A stretch of 61,508 bases of DNA, taken from contig JANNKX010000108.1 of the NCBI GenBank assembly GCA_031396505.1, positions 1 through 61,508 of the forward strand, read 5' to 3'. The notes below the pieces were generated by a model that saw nothing but the letters and a program-made list of their open reading frames with translations, had not been told where the DNA came from and did no database searches. The stretch's first letter is position 1; each line of letters opens with the position of its first letter. Positions 1 through 9,683 of the stretch are shown piece by piece. The stretch is from JAAFHS01 sp031396505. Lineage in GTDB: Bacteria > Pseudomonadota > Alphaproteobacteria > Rhodobacterales > Rhodobacteraceae. The translations under genes and the position numbers were made by a program.

Positions 1-690
1 GCAAGCGTTGCACTTTGGGCGGTTGGCACAACGGGCGCAATTGATTTGCCCGCTGAGTACTGGTTTCCGAATGGCAGCACGCGCCCATGGTTCTTTAACC
101 CGTTCTGCTGGCAGTTGATCTTCTTTACCGGCTTTTCATTCATGTCGGGCTGGTTGCCTGCACCGCCTGTCCGCCCGGGCCTGTTGGTGGTGGCCGGCGC
201 AGTGGTGTTGTTGACTGTGCCGTTTGCATGGTCGGGGTTCATCCGCGAGTTTGAATTCCTGCAGTCATGGCGCAAGGACTGGTCGTTCCTGTATGACAAG
301 ACGCATTTCGGTCTTTTGCGGTATGTGCATTTTCTGAGCCTTGCGTATCTGGCGTGGGTGGCTGTTGGACCGCAAGGCGCCCGGCTGCGCGGCAGTGCGC
401 CGTGGACGCAGTTTGTGGCTGTGGTGTCGCGGGTGGGGACGCAATCGCTGGCGGTGTTCATGACGTCGATGGTGTTGGCACGGTTGTTGGGCGTGCTGCT
501 GGATCTTGGCGGACGCGGATTTTTCAACACGACGGCGGTCAACCTTTTTGGGGCCGCATTGATCACGGCTGTCGCCTATTTTGTCAGCTATTTGAAACGC
601 GAGCCGTGGCGCAGCAAGCCAGTGGCCGCAGCCGCCATGCGTGTTGATATGCGCGCGCCGATGATGACGGCAGAAAAGATGCCGACATGA
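1..690 (+). CDS. opgC: OpgC-family protein, 5' end missing
   Basis: The reading frame is open from base 1, so the true start lies upstream of the window; about 229 C-terminal residues are present. It is a multi-pass membrane protein with hydrophobic segments separated by short loops, including NPFCWQLIFFTGF and later helices near LARLLGVLLDLGG and FGAALITAVAYFVSYL. This matches OpgC-type membrane acyltransferases, which add substituents such as succinyl groups to osmoregulated periplasmic glucans (family knowledge). Its stop overlaps the opgG start by four bases (ATGA), so the two are translationally coupled. The opgG/opgH context supports the call. Confidence 0.8.
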   Translation, partial: ASVALWAVGTTGAIDLPAEYWFPNGSTRPWFFNPFCWQLIFFTGFSFMSGWLPAPPVRPGLLVVAGAVVLLTVPFAWSGFIREFEFLQSWRKDWSFLYDKTHFGLLRYVHFLSLAYLAWVAVGPQGARLRGSAPWTQFVAVVSRVGTQSLAVFMTSMVLARLLGVLLDLGGRGFFNTTAVNLFGAALITAVAYFVSYLKREPWRSKPVAAAAMRVDMRAPMMTAEKMPT

Positions 691-2225
691 ACCGCCGCGA
701 AACACTGTCTTTGTTTGGTGCGCTGGCGGCGTTTGGGGCAACAGGTGCGCGTGCCGACACGGTTCTGCCGGAACGCGCAGGCATGACGCTGGGTGTACCT
801 GCCGCGTTTTCGCCCGATATCGTGGTGGCCAAGGCGCGGGCACTGGCAGCGGCGGCCTATGTTGCCCCGCCAAGCGTGCCGAAGGGCTGGCTTGATCTGG
901 ACTATGATCAGTATCGCCAGATCTGGTTTGACACGCGGCATTCGTTGTGGCGCGACCAAGGCGGGGCGGTGCAGGTGGAGTTCTTTCCGGCGGGCCTGTA
1001 TTTTGCCCAGCCAATCACAATAAACGCTGTGGAAGGCGGGCAAACGCGCCCGGTGCTGTTTGAGCTGCGTACCTTTGACGTGACGGACAAATTTCCGGTG
1101 TTACCTGCGGAAGGCATGGGCTTTTCAGGTTTCCGCGTGTTGGGCGAGATCGAGGAAATCGGGACGTTTCAGGAATACGCGGTGTTTCAGGGGGCCAGTT
1201 ATTTCCGCGCCATAGGGCGGGGTCAGAACTACGGGCTGTCGGCGCGTGGGCTTGCGCTTGGCACCGGCAGTGCTGCGGGCGAGGAGTTTCCGACATTTAC
1301 GGAATTCTGGATCGAGGCAGGCGACCCACAAGAGCCGACGGTCACAATCTACGCGCTGCTGGACAGTCCGAGTGTGGCGGGGGCCTATACATTCCGGATT
1401 ACCAAGGGCGATGTGACGGTGATGGACGTGGATTGCCGTCTGTTCCCCCGGGTTGATCTGGCGAATGTGGGGATTGCGCCGGAAACGTCGATGTTCCTGT
1501 TTGATCAGACCAATCGCAACCGCTTTGACGATTTCCGCGACGCGGTGCATGACAGCGATGGTTTGCTGATGCTGAACGGGCAGTCGGAATGGGTCTGGCG
1601 TCCGCTGTCAAACCCGCAAGCATTGGGGATCAGTGCGTTTTCGGACACTGGCCCGCGCGGCTTTGGTCTGATGCAGCGCGCGCGCGATCTTGGTGACTTC
1701 GCGGATCTTGAGGCGCATTATGAACGACGGCCATCGCTGTGGGTGGAGCCCGTTGGCGAATGGGGTCCGGGCAACGTGGTGTTGATCGAGATTCCGGCCG
1801 ACAAGGAAATCTACGACAATATTGTGGCGTTCTGGCGCCCTGCGGCCCCGCTGTTGGCCGGGCAGGAGCGTGCGTTTTCATACCGGCTGCACTGGTGCGC
1901 CGATGCACCGGCCGAAGGGGCGGTCGCGCGGGCGCGCAACACGCGCACAGGTGCCAGAGTATTCGAAGAAGGGCGCCTGTTCACGATTGATTTCGAGGCC
2001 CACCCGGCCTTGGGCGATGACCCATCCCTGATTGAGGCGCGCGTCAGCACGGGCACGGGCGAGATTGGCAGCGCGTTGGTGCAGGTGAACCCGGCGACGG
2101 GAGGGATGCGGTTGGATTTCACGCTGCTGGCACCGGACGCGGCTTATGCGGAAATGCGGGCGGAACTGTTCCGCAACGGGGTTCGCGTCAGTGAAGTCTG
2201 GCTGTACCGATGGGTGGCCGCATGA
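687..2225 (+). CDS. opgG: Periplasmic glucan biosynthesis protein OpgG/MdoG
   Basis: 512 residues. OpgG-family proteins are periplasmic and act on the glucan backbone made by OpgH. The N-terminus MNRRETLSLFGALAAFGATG carries a twin arginine followed by a hydrophobic stretch and an ARA-D cleavage region, so export could be by Tat, as for the paralogue OpgD in E. coli; that route is inference. Family segments visible include LDYDQYRQIWF near residue 70, SYFRAIGRGQNYGLSARGLA near 165 and EFPTFTEFWIE near 200. The length matches the family. The ATG overlaps the opgC stop and the stop overlaps the opgH start, indicating one operon. Confidence 0.93.
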   Translation: MNRRETLSLFGALAAFGATGARADTVLPERAGMTLGVPAAFSPDIVVAKARALAAAAYVAPPSVPKGWLDLDYDQYRQIWFDTRHSLWRDQGGAVQVEFFPAGLYFAQPITINAVEGGQTRPVLFELRTFDVTDKFPVLPAEGMGFSGFRVLGEIEEIGTFQEYAVFQGASYFRAIGRGQNYGLSARGLALGTGSAAGEEFPTFTEFWIEAGDPQEPTVTIYALLDSPSVAGAYTFRITKGDVTVMDVDCRLFPRVDLANVGIAPETSMFLFDQTNRNRFDDFRDAVHDSDGLLMLNGQSEWVWRPLSNPQALGISAFSDTGPRGFGLMQRARDLGDFADLEAHYERRPSLWVEPVGEWGPGNVVLIEIPADKEIYDNIVAFWRPAAPLLAGQERAFSYRLHWCADAPAEGAVARARNTRTGARVFEEGRLFTIDFEAHPALGDDPSLIEARVSTGTGEIGSALVQVNPATGGMRLDFTLLAPDAAYAEMRAELFRNGVRVSEVWLYRWVAA

Positions 2226-4048
2226 CTGCTGCACTGCGTCACCACGAAAACCTGACGGTTCCTGTGCCGCTTGCGATGCCGGACCAGAACCTGCGCGTGC
2301 CATTCACAGACCCGCGCGCGCCTGGCGCTGGCAAATCGCACGGCGTGTTGGCGCTGCGTCTGTTCCTGTTTGCGGTGCCGCTGGCGATTACCGGCACGAT
2401 CGTGTGGTCGTATTTCGAATGGTTCACGTTGAGCGGGACGCTGTCGATTGCGGCGGCGATGTTGACGGTTCTGACAGCGTTCACGTTTTTCTGGGTCGCA
2501 TTGTCGGTAGGGACGGCCATTCTTGGACTGGTGCGACCTGATACCAAAAGCGTTGGCGGGCGTAATGGTAGCACGGGCCTGCGTGTGGCGATCTTGCTGC
2601 CGATGTATGGTGAACCGGCAGCTGCCACGATTGGCACGGCAACCGCCCTGTTGAAATCGCTGTACGGGCAGGATCAATCGCATCGGTTCAGCCTGCATGT
2701 GCTGTCTGACAGCCGCAATCCGCAGGCCCGCGCCGATGAAGTCAAGGTCATTGACGATCTGCGGGCGCTGTACCCGCATCTGCAGATCAGCTATCGCTGG
2801 CGGGCGGAAAACACGGATTACAAATCAGGCAACCTGCGCGAATGGATCACAACCAAGGGTGCCGATTTTGAGGCAATTCTGATCCTGGATGCGGACAGCG
2901 TGATGGACAGCGAAACGGTTCTGGCGCTGGCTGATGATATGGCGGCCGATCCGACGGTGGGGCTGTTGCAAACGGTACCGCGCCTGTTGCCGGGGCGCAC
3001 CTTGTGGCAGCGTCTGCAGGAGTTTTCAAATCAAGTTTACGGCGTCACCCTTGCGCGCGGTTTCGCCAGTTGGGCGGGGACCGAGGCGAATTTTCTGGGC
3101 CATAACGCGCTGGCACGTACCAGCGCCTTTGCGGCCTGTGCGGGGCTGCCGAAACTGCCCGGGCGCAGACCGATGGGCGGCATCATCCTCAGCCATGACT
3201 TCGTCGAGGCGGCCCTGATCCGTCGTGCAGGATGGACTGTGCGCATGGTGACGGCCCCGGTGGGCAGTTTTGAGGACACGCCGGAAACCACGATTGGCTA
3301 TATCCGCCGCGACCGTCGCTGGTGCCAAGGGAATATGCAGCATTTGCGCATCATGTTCGCGGCGGGTCTGCACCCTGTTTCACGTTTTCACATGATGCAG
3401 GGGGCGATGGCCTATCTTGCGTCGATGACATGGGCGCTATTGTTGGTGTTGTGGGTGATTGTGGGCGATGCATCGACGCCATCGCCGCTGCGGTATTTCA
3501 CATCGGAAAATCCGCTGCTGGTAATCTGGCCGGAAATGCCACTGTTGTCGCAAGCGATGCTGGCGGCGGCAATCTTGCTGACGCTGCTGTTTCCGAAACT
3601 CATTGGTGCAATTGATTTTGTGCGCCGTAACGGGATGAGCGTGGGTCAGGTCGCACCGTTTCTGGCCAGCATGATGGCCGAGCTAGTGGCCTCGATTCTT
3701 TGTGCGCCGATGATGATGGTGCAGCATGTGCGCGCCGTTGTGCGGACCTTTGCGGGCTTTGATACGGGTTGGGTGCCGCACAGCAATGGCACGCCGCGAT
3801 TTGCCGAATTGCTGCGTTTTCATGCGGTGGAAACGGTGTTGGGTGCGGTGATGATCGGCGTGGGCGCAATGGGTTGGTTGAGCCTGTGGTTGATGCCAAT
3901 TGCGGGTTGTCTGCTGCTGGCAGCGCCGTCGGCGGCCATTCTGGCACAAGACGCGCAGACCTGGCCGCTGTTTCGGTTCGGGCAAAACCCCGGCCTGCGC
4001 CCGGCCAAGCCGCGGCCGGCGTCCGACAGACCAAAGGTGGCGCAATGA
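2222..4048 (+). CDS. opgH: Glucans biosynthesis glucosyltransferase OpgH/MdoH
   Basis: Inner-membrane GT2-family glucosyltransferase that uses UDP-glucose to make the linear glucan backbone. I place the start at 2222 (ATGA overlap with the opgG stop), giving 608 residues; an in-frame ATG at 2210 would add four residues. Two N-terminal TM segments are followed by a cytoplasmic GT domain with LILDADSVMD (DxD metal site), ARGFASWAGTEANFLGHNAL, the SHDFVEAAL acid motif and RRDRRWCQGN (QxxRW-like), then several C-terminal TM helices. It is shorter than enterobacterial OpgH because the long N-terminal extension is missing, as in other alphaproteobacteria. Confidence 0.95.
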   Translation: MTAALRHHENLTVPVPLAMPDQNLRVPFTDPRAPGAGKSHGVLALRLFLFAVPLAITGTIVWSYFEWFTLSGTLSIAAAMLTVLTAFTFFWVALSVGTAILGLVRPDTKSVGGRNGSTGLRVAILLPMYGEPAAATIGTATALLKSLYGQDQSHRFSLHVLSDSRNPQARADEVKVIDDLRALYPHLQISYRWRAENTDYKSGNLREWITTKGADFEAILILDADSVMDSETVLALADDMAADPTVGLLQTVPRLLPGRTLWQRLQEFSNQVYGVTLARGFASWAGTEANFLGHNALARTSAFAACAGLPKLPGRRPMGGIILSHDFVEAALIRRAGWTVRMVTAPVGSFEDTPETTIGYIRRDRRWCQGNMQHLRIMFAAGLHPVSRFHMMQGAMAYLASMTWALLLVLWVIVGDASTPSPLRYFTSENPLLVIWPEMPLLSQAMLAAAILLTLLFPKLIGAIDFVRRNGMSVGQVAPFLASMMAELVASILCAPMMMVQHVRAVVRTFAGFDTGWVPHSNGTPRFAELLRFHAVETVLGAVMIGVGAMGWLSLWLMPIAGCLLLAAPSAAILAQDAQTWPLFRFGQNPGLRPAKPRPASDRPKVAQ

Positions 4049-4875
4049 TGCTGCGGGTGATAGTTTTAATGCTGTTGGGGACGGCGCAAGCGGCCTTTGC
4101 GCAATGCGGGGCATCGCCTGATCTGTGTACCATTCCGACAGGCAGCTATCATGCCGTTCTGCCCGCGACGGGCGATGATGCCCCGCCTGCGGTTGTTTTC
4201 ATGCATGGATGGGGTGGTGACGGTGCGGGGACGCTGTCCAACCGGGGCATGGTTGATGCCCTGACGGCGCGCGGTTATGCGGTGATTGCGCTGGACGGAT
4301 CACCGCGCGAAGGGCGCAACGGGCGCGGTTGGAACTTTCGCGCCGATCAACAGGGGCGTGACGATGGGACCTTTGCCGCCGCCGCCGCCGATGACGCCGC
4401 AGCGCGATTTGGCCTTGATCGTGCGCGTATGGTGCTGGCGGGGTTTTCAGTGGGCGGATCAATGGTCAGTTATGTCGCGTGTGCGACGCCCGATGCATTC
4501 AGCGCCTATGCACCGATATCGGGAAATTTCTGGCGGCCACATCCGGAGGCCTGTGCAGGGCCTGTGCGGATGTTCCACATCCATGGCTGGACGGATGGCA
4601 CCGTGCCTTTGGAAGGGCGGATGTTGCGCGGCGGTGCGATACAACAGGGCGACGTGTTTGGCGCGATGGAAATTTGGCGCGCCACCAATGGCTGTGCCAA
4701 GCCCAATCCTGATGGTTTTGCGACAGTTGGCGACACGCAGATCCGGCGTTGGGACGAAAGCTGTGCGCCCGGTTCAAGCCTTGCCCTGGCGCTGCACGCA
4801 GGCGGGCACAAGGTGCCAAAGGGCTGGGCCGACCTGATGCTCGACTGGGTTGAAGGGCTGTCACCGTCGCAATGA
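4045..4875 (+). CDS. Secreted LpqC/PHB-depolymerase-like esterase
   Basis: 276 residues starting at the ATG that overlaps the opgH stop (ATGA). MMLRVIVLMLLGTAQAAFAQ is a Sec signal peptide. The mature part is an alpha/beta hydrolase: FMHGWGGDG oxyanion-hole region, LAGFSVGGSMVS nucleophile elbow (GxSxG-type, Ser), an Asp in IHGWTDGTVP and His in ALHAGGHKVP. These are features of the feruloyl esterase / LpqC / PHB depolymerase group; substrate unknown. Its coupling to opgCGH suggests a periplasmic role in removing or exchanging glucan ester substituents, which is inference. The 3' end overlaps the convergent Tm-1-like gene by 15 bases. Confidence 0.82.
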   Translation: MMLRVIVLMLLGTAQAAFAQCGASPDLCTIPTGSYHAVLPATGDDAPPAVVFMHGWGGDGAGTLSNRGMVDALTARGYAVIALDGSPREGRNGRGWNFRADQQGRDDGTFAAAAADDAAARFGLDRARMVLAGFSVGGSMVSYVACATPDAFSAYAPISGNFWRPHPEACAGPVRMFHIHGWTDGTVPLEGRMLRGGAIQQGDVFGAMEIWRATNGCAKPNPDGFATVGDTQIRRWDESCAPGSSLALALHAGGHKVPKGWADLMLDWVEGLSPSQ

Positions 4876-6102
4876 GGCCGAAACGACGCCCTGCGCGATC
4901 CAGGCATCGAATTGCGCCAGCACCGCATCCGTAAAGGCCACATCGTTGATATGCCCGGCGACTTCGCGCAGTACCACGTTCGGCGGACACTGCGCGCGCA
5001 TTTCGGCAATGAAGGCCACAAGACCCGCGGGATCAGCCAAGGGCGCGCCTGCACGATCCCATTCGTTGCAGCCATCCAGCGGCAGAAACAGGGTAACCGG
5101 GGCCTTGGCGCCTGCAAGTTTTTTGCACAGCACGCGTGCCAAGGACCGCCGTTCATCGATATTCAGCAGCACAGATGAAATCAGCCGATTATGGGCATGC
5201 GCCTGATGCGCCGCGAATTGTGCGGGGCGGGGATGCCAACCCACAAAATCCAGCAGGTCATAGCACCCCGGCGCCACCATCTGCGGCACGCCTGTATGCC
5301 CGGCCGCCGTCATCCTGTCTGGTCCAGCCGTAATTGCGGACCCGAAGAGGTGATTGCCCACCTCTTGCGGGGCGAAATCCATCACGCAGGCGAAACGCCC
5401 TTCAGCTGTCAGCGCCTCATACGCGCGGCCGCCCATGCCGGTGGCATGAAATACAACCAGATCGAAACCGCGCGCGGCAAGGGCGGGTTTCAGGGCCACC
5501 ATATAGCGCAGGACGGTTTTGCCAAAGCTGGTCATGCCAACCATCGGGCGCGTGGTCACGGGTGGCTCTGCCGCGCGCGCGGCCCCAAGTACCGCGCCCG
5601 CCGCCTGTGACAGCGACGCCTTGCAGATCGCGTTCAACCCATAGAGACCGCCAGCCCAAAGGATCATCTGCGTATCCGGAGCAAGCCGTTCAGGCGGGAT
5701 CATGGCAGAGAAGCTGACGGTTGAGACGATATATTTTGGAACGCCCAGAGGCAGGGCGGCGCAGAGATCAAGGGCGAGGTCGGTGCCCATCGATCCGCCC
5801 AGCACAATCACACCGTCAAACTGCCCTGCGTCATGCAGGCTGCGCGCCAAACGTGATGCCCCGTTCGCCATGATCTGCATCGCATGGTTTTCATCGCCCG
5901 TGGTGATGACATCTTTGATCGTCGCGCCTGCAGCTTGGGCGACATCATGCTTTGACCAGTCAGTCGCGCGTGTGGGATCGCCAAGAACAGACACATCCAT
6001 GGTCAAGGCGGACCCGCCCTGCCGATGAATGACATCAGCAAGATAAGTCAGTTCGTCATCCTTGGTGTCATAGGTGCCGACAATCAGAATGCGGTCGCTC
6101 AA
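4861..6102 (-). CDS. Tm-1-like ATP-binding protein (UPF0261)
   Basis: 413 residues, the usual length. The start MSDRILIVGTYDTKDDELTY and the sequences VIVLGGSMGTDLAL and VGMTSFGKTVLRYM are typical of the family related to the tomato virus-resistance protein Tm-1, which has an N-terminal nucleotide-binding domain and a C-terminal TIM-barrel-like domain. The biochemical role of the bacterial members is poorly known. It is the last gene of a minus-strand group with aldehyde dehydrogenase and TctABC, so it probably belongs to the same carboxylate-catabolism unit. Confidence 0.88.
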   Translation of the reverse strand: MSDRILIVGTYDTKDDELTYLADVIHRQGGSALTMDVSVLGDPTRATDWSKHDVAQAAGATIKDVITTGDENHAMQIMANGASRLARSLHDAGQFDGVIVLGGSMGTDLALDLCAALPLGVPKYIVSTVSFSAMIPPERLAPDTQMILWAGGLYGLNAICKASLSQAAGAVLGAARAAEPPVTTRPMVGMTSFGKTVLRYMVALKPALAARGFDLVVFHATGMGGRAYEALTAEGRFACVMDFAPQEVGNHLFGSAITAGPDRMTAAGHTGVPQMVAPGCYDLLDFVGWHPRPAQFAAHQAHAHNRLISSVLLNIDERRSLARVLCKKLAGAKAPVTLFLPLDGCNEWDRAGAPLADPAGLVAFIAEMRAQCPPNVVLREVAGHINDVAFTDAVLAQFDAWIAQGVVSASLRR

Positions 6103-6129
6103 GGTGAAATCTCCGCGATCGAGACACTG

Positions 6130-7617
6130 TTATAGCTGAATCCATGCCGTCTTTAGATCGGTGTACTTGTCCAGCGCATACAGTGATTTGTCATGCCCGT
6201 TGCCCGACTGCCGCATGCCGCCCAACGGCACGGTGCCATCCGCCCCGCCATAGGTGTTCACATGCACGACGCCCGACTTGATGCCGCGCACCATACGATG
6301 CGCGCGTGACAGGTTTGCCGTCCAGACGCCCGCCGCAAGGCCGTAATCGGTGGCATTTGCCAAGAACAGGGCCTCATCCTCGGTCGCAAAGGGCGTCACG
6401 GCCAGAACCGGGCCGAACACTTCTTCGCGAAACAGCCGGTGCGTGGGTTGCACCGCCGTGATCACAGTCGGGTTCATGTAGTAGCCCCCCGTGTCTGCAA
6501 GACAGCGATTGCCGCCCAAAACCAGATCGCCACCTTCTGCCACCGCATCCGTGACAAACCGCAGGTTGCCGTCCAGCTGCCGTAAACTGTTGACCGCGCC
6601 AATTTGGGTTTGCAGGCTCAGCGGGTTACCGACCACCATCTTTCGGGCCTCTTGCGCCAGCATAGAAACAAATTCATCGTGCACAGAGGCCTCGACCAGC
6701 AGCCTTGACCCTGCCACGCAGACCTGCCCGGCATTGCGAAAAATCCCGGCCGCCGATACTTTTGCCGCCAGCGCGAGGTCGGGCGCGTCGGCAAAGACGA
6801 TATTGGGCGACTTGCCCCCCAGTTCCAGAAAACACCGCTTCAGATTAGATTGCGCCGATGCCTGCAACAGCCGCCGGCCCGTCGCCCCCGACCCGGTGAA
6901 GACCAGAACATCCACATCCATCGACATTGAAAGCGCATGTCCGGTCACGGCACCCGGCCCTGTGATCACATTCAAGACGCCGGGCGGTAATCCCGCCGCC
7001 AGCGCGAGTTCTGCCAGCCGCAGCAACGACAGTGACGCTGTTTCCGCCGGTTTCAGGACGACCGAATTACCCATCGCCAGCGCAGGCGCAAGTTTCCATG
7101 CACCGATCATCAGGGGAAAATTCCACGGCACAATCGCGCCGACAACGCCCACCGGTTCGCGGGTGACAAGTGCCAGCACGTTTTGCGGTGTGGGCGCGAC
7201 CTCGCCCATCACTTTGTCAATTGCCTCGGCATAGTAGCGGAAGGTCGCAGCGGCACTTCCCGGTTCGGCCTTCAGGGCCATGGCAATGTCTGTGCCGTTG
7301 TCGCGGACCCCCAGAACGCCAAGTTCGAGACTGTTTTTGTCAATCAGATCGGCCAGACGATGCAGCACGACCTTGCGCGCGGCGGGGGCGGCGCGCGACC
7401 AAACCCCACTGTCATAGGCGGCACGGGCCATTGCAACGGCCCTGTCCACGTCTGACACGCTTGCGCTGGCGATCGTTGTCAGGCGCTGTCCGTCAATCGG
7501 TGTGATCACATCCAGCGGCGTATCCTGGCCATCGACCCAGGTCCCACCAATCAGCAATCTGCCGGAGGGAACCGGCAAGGCGGCAAGTGCGTCGATCCGG
7601 TCTTGGTCATGTGTCAT
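6130..7617 (-). CDS. NAD(P)-dependent aldehyde dehydrogenase
   Basis: Start taken at 7617 (MTHDQDRIDALAALP), overlapping the tctA stop by 11 bases; 495 residues. A farther upstream start would extend into tctA and is not preferred. ALDH landmarks are all present: PWNFPLMIGAWKLAPALAMG cofactor-binding helix, FTGSGATGRRL Rossmann loop, catalytic-site Glu in LELGGKSPNIVF and catalytic Cys in NAGQVCVAGSRLLV, and EEVFGPVLAVTPF near the C-terminus. Oxidises an aldehyde or semialdehyde to the acid; the substrate cannot be read from sequence. Neighbouring transporter and aminotransferase suggest it acts on a transamination product. Confidence 0.93.
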   Translation of the reverse strand: MTHDQDRIDALAALPVPSGRLLIGGTWVDGQDTPLDVITPIDGQRLTTIASASVSDVDRAVAMARAAYDSGVWSRAAPAARKVVLHRLADLIDKNSLELGVLGVRDNGTDIAMALKAEPGSAAATFRYYAEAIDKVMGEVAPTPQNVLALVTREPVGVVGAIVPWNFPLMIGAWKLAPALAMGNSVVLKPAETASLSLLRLAELALAAGLPPGVLNVITGPGAVTGHALSMSMDVDVLVFTGSGATGRRLLQASAQSNLKRCFLELGGKSPNIVFADAPDLALAAKVSAAGIFRNAGQVCVAGSRLLVEASVHDEFVSMLAQEARKMVVGNPLSLQTQIGAVNSLRQLDGNLRFVTDAVAEGGDLVLGGNRCLADTGGYYMNPTVITAVQPTHRLFREEVFGPVLAVTPFATEDEALFLANATDYGLAAGVWTANLSRAHRMVRGIKSGVVHVNTYGGADGTVPLGGMRQSGNGHDKSLYALDKYTDLKTAWIQL

Positions 7618-9106
7618 TGGCCAGCCTTCTGTCCGATGTGCGTGCCTTGAGCCAGCCCCGCAGCGTAAGAACAATCAGAACGGCAATCGCCGCCACCATC
7701 ACGGCGGAAATCGGCCGCGTCATAAAGATGGTCAGATCACCATTCGCCCCGCCCAACGCCTGCCGCATCCGTCCTTCGACAATCGGACCCATCACGACGC
7801 CCAGCAGGATTGGCGTTAGTGGCCAGCGATGGCTGCGCAAAATATAGCCTAATATAGCGAAAACCATCGCAATCCCGACGTTGGAAAAACTGTAATTCGT
7901 GGCATAGGTCCCGATCAGCGACAGCGTCAGGATGACCACGCCGAGGAACCGCTTGTTAATCAGGGCGGCCTTGGCGATCAGGTTGGTGGCCAGCAGCAGA
8001 AACAGGATAATTACGATATTCATCACCAGCAGCGTCCAATACAGACCCGCCACGAATTCGGGCCGGTCAATAAACAGTTGCGGCCCCGGAATGACGTTAT
8101 GCACGAGAAACACCGCCAGCATCATCGCAGTCAACTCCTCGCCCGGAATGCCGAGGGCCAGCATCGGGATCAGGGCGGCGGGGGGCACGGCGTTGTTCGT
8201 GGCCTCCGATACGATAATGCCTTCCGGCGCGCCCTTGCCGAACAGATGACCCTCGGGTGAGAATTTCTTGGCGATCGTGTAGGTTACCTGCTGCGCCAGA
8301 AATTCACCAACCCCCGGCATGATGCCGCAGATGATGCCGAAAAGGGATGATCCGTAAAGCGTGCGCTGATACTTGAACACCTCTGTAAATCCCTGAAAAA
8401 AATGGCCCTTCAGTTGCACGATAGGCTTGCTCTCGGACCGCGAGGTCAGCTGCACAAGTGCCTCTGACATCGCGAAAAGACCGATGACCATCGGCACCAA
8501 GGGAATGCCGCCCAACAGCGAAGGCAAGCCGAAACTGTAGCGTTGGGTGGAGTAGGCGGTTTCAATGCCCACGGTCGCAAGGAACAAACCGAAGGCCAGC
8601 GCCGCCGTTGCCTCCACCCGACGTCCGCCATTACCGACGATGACCAGAACAAGTGCTGCAATCGCCAGCATCGCAAATTCCGCCGATCCAAAGTATTTCG
8701 CCACATTGGCCAAGGGTTGCGACAGCAACATCAACGCCAGCACTGCCAGCACGCCCCCCACGAACGATGATGAATACGCCAGCGACAGCGCACGTCGCGC
8801 CTCGCCCCGGTCGACGAACGGCTTGGCCTCCATCGCCGTCATCACCGCCACCGGGCTGCCGGGCGTGTTGATCATCACTGCCGGGATGGCCGACCCGTAG
8901 GCCGCGCCGCAGTACACGCCCAAAAGCAGCGTCATGCCGTTCAGCGGATCCATTGAAAAGGTTGTGGGTAGCAAGATTGCAATCGTGACAGCCGCCCCTG
9001 CGCCGGGAATTGCGCCGACGATGACGCCCAGAATTGCGCCGATACACATGGTCAGAAAAACGGCAGGGTCACCGAGTTGCGCCAGACCTGTTAGCAGAAA
9101 TTCCAT
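7607..9106 (-). CDS. tctA: Tripartite tricarboxylate transporter, large permease TctA
   Basis: 499 residues, about ten to twelve TM segments. Family signatures include GVIVGAIPGAGAAVTIAILLP near residue 30, GAAYGSAIPAVMINTPGSP near 90 and MPGVGEFLAQQVTYTIAKK near 265, the mirrored PG-rich loops of TctA proteins. It forms the main channel of a TTT-family secondary transporter with TctB and the periplasmic TctC. The cargo is some carboxylate; TTT systems take citrate, glutarate, aromatic and other acids. It follows tctB by 12 bases and overlaps the aldehyde dehydrogenase. Confidence 0.95.
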   Translation of the reverse strand: MEFLLTGLAQLGDPAVFLTMCIGAILGVIVGAIPGAGAAVTIAILLPTTFSMDPLNGMTLLLGVYCGAAYGSAIPAVMINTPGSPVAVMTAMEAKPFVDRGEARRALSLAYSSSFVGGVLAVLALMLLSQPLANVAKYFGSAEFAMLAIAALVLVIVGNGGRRVEATAALAFGLFLATVGIETAYSTQRYSFGLPSLLGGIPLVPMVIGLFAMSEALVQLTSRSESKPIVQLKGHFFQGFTEVFKYQRTLYGSSLFGIICGIMPGVGEFLAQQVTYTIAKKFSPEGHLFGKGAPEGIIVSEATNNAVPPAALIPMLALGIPGEELTAMMLAVFLVHNVIPGPQLFIDRPEFVAGLYWTLLVMNIVIILFLLLATNLIAKAALINKRFLGVVILTLSLIGTYATNYSFSNVGIAMVFAILGYILRSHRWPLTPILLGVVMGPIVEGRMRQALGGANGDLTIFMTRPISAVMVAAIAVLIVLTLRGWLKARTSDRRLANDT

Positions 9107-9118
9107 ATGCCCAGCCCT

Positions 9119-9670
9119 TCAGAACCAGCGGATCAGCGCGGAACGCATCCCGTCGGGGAAGTATTCGTAGAATGCGGGCGCTGGCATCCAGACGCCAAGC
9201 CCGATGCGGAACACGGCGACCATAAAGATGGCAGCGCCCAATCCGGCGATGATCCAGCGGGGAGCAGTGAGCTTCACGCGCAACATCAGGACCATGATGA
9301 AGATCAGCGTCGATGGGAAATAACCGACATGCTGGATTGCAAAGACGTAGATGCCAAAGCAGGATAAAAACTCGAATGGGCGCAGCCAGCCCAGCAGTTT
9401 TGTCCAACCCTCGGCGCGTTCTGCAAAGGACGGCGGGTTGCGGCGCAGATCGATAACGTCACGGGCCAACGTGATGACATTGGCCCCAACCAGCAGACAC
9501 AGCGCAATCGCGGGCATCAGCATGGGCCGCGTCCACCAGCCCGCCGTATCTGGGCCCCAGCGGGTTGCAATGCCGATGCAGGCCAAAAGCGTCACTGATA
9601 TGGCCGAAAACAACAGGGTCAGGGCAAAACCTTCGATACGGTTGGCGTCGGTTTCGATTTGTTCTGACAT
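9119..9670 (-). CDS. tctB: Tripartite tricarboxylate transporter, small permease TctB
   Basis: 183 residues with four predicted TM segments (for example LTLLFSAISVTLLACIGIAT and AGLGAAIFMVAVFRIGLGVW), the normal size and layout of TctB. Lies between tctC and tctA in the usual order. A terminator-like hairpin separates it from tctC, so its expression is probably lower than that of the binding protein. Sequence conservation in this family is low, so the call rests on topology plus position. Confidence 0.88.
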   Translation of the reverse strand: MSEQIETDANRIEGFALTLLFSAISVTLLACIGIATRWGPDTAGWWTRPMLMPAIALCLLVGANVITLARDVIDLRRNPPSFAERAEGWTKLLGWLRPFEFLSCFGIYVFAIQHVGYFPSTLIFIMVLMLRVKLTAPRWIIAGLGAAIFMVAVFRIGLGVWMPAPAFYEYFPDGMRSALIRWF

Positions 9671-9683
9671 GCTGTCCCCGCAG

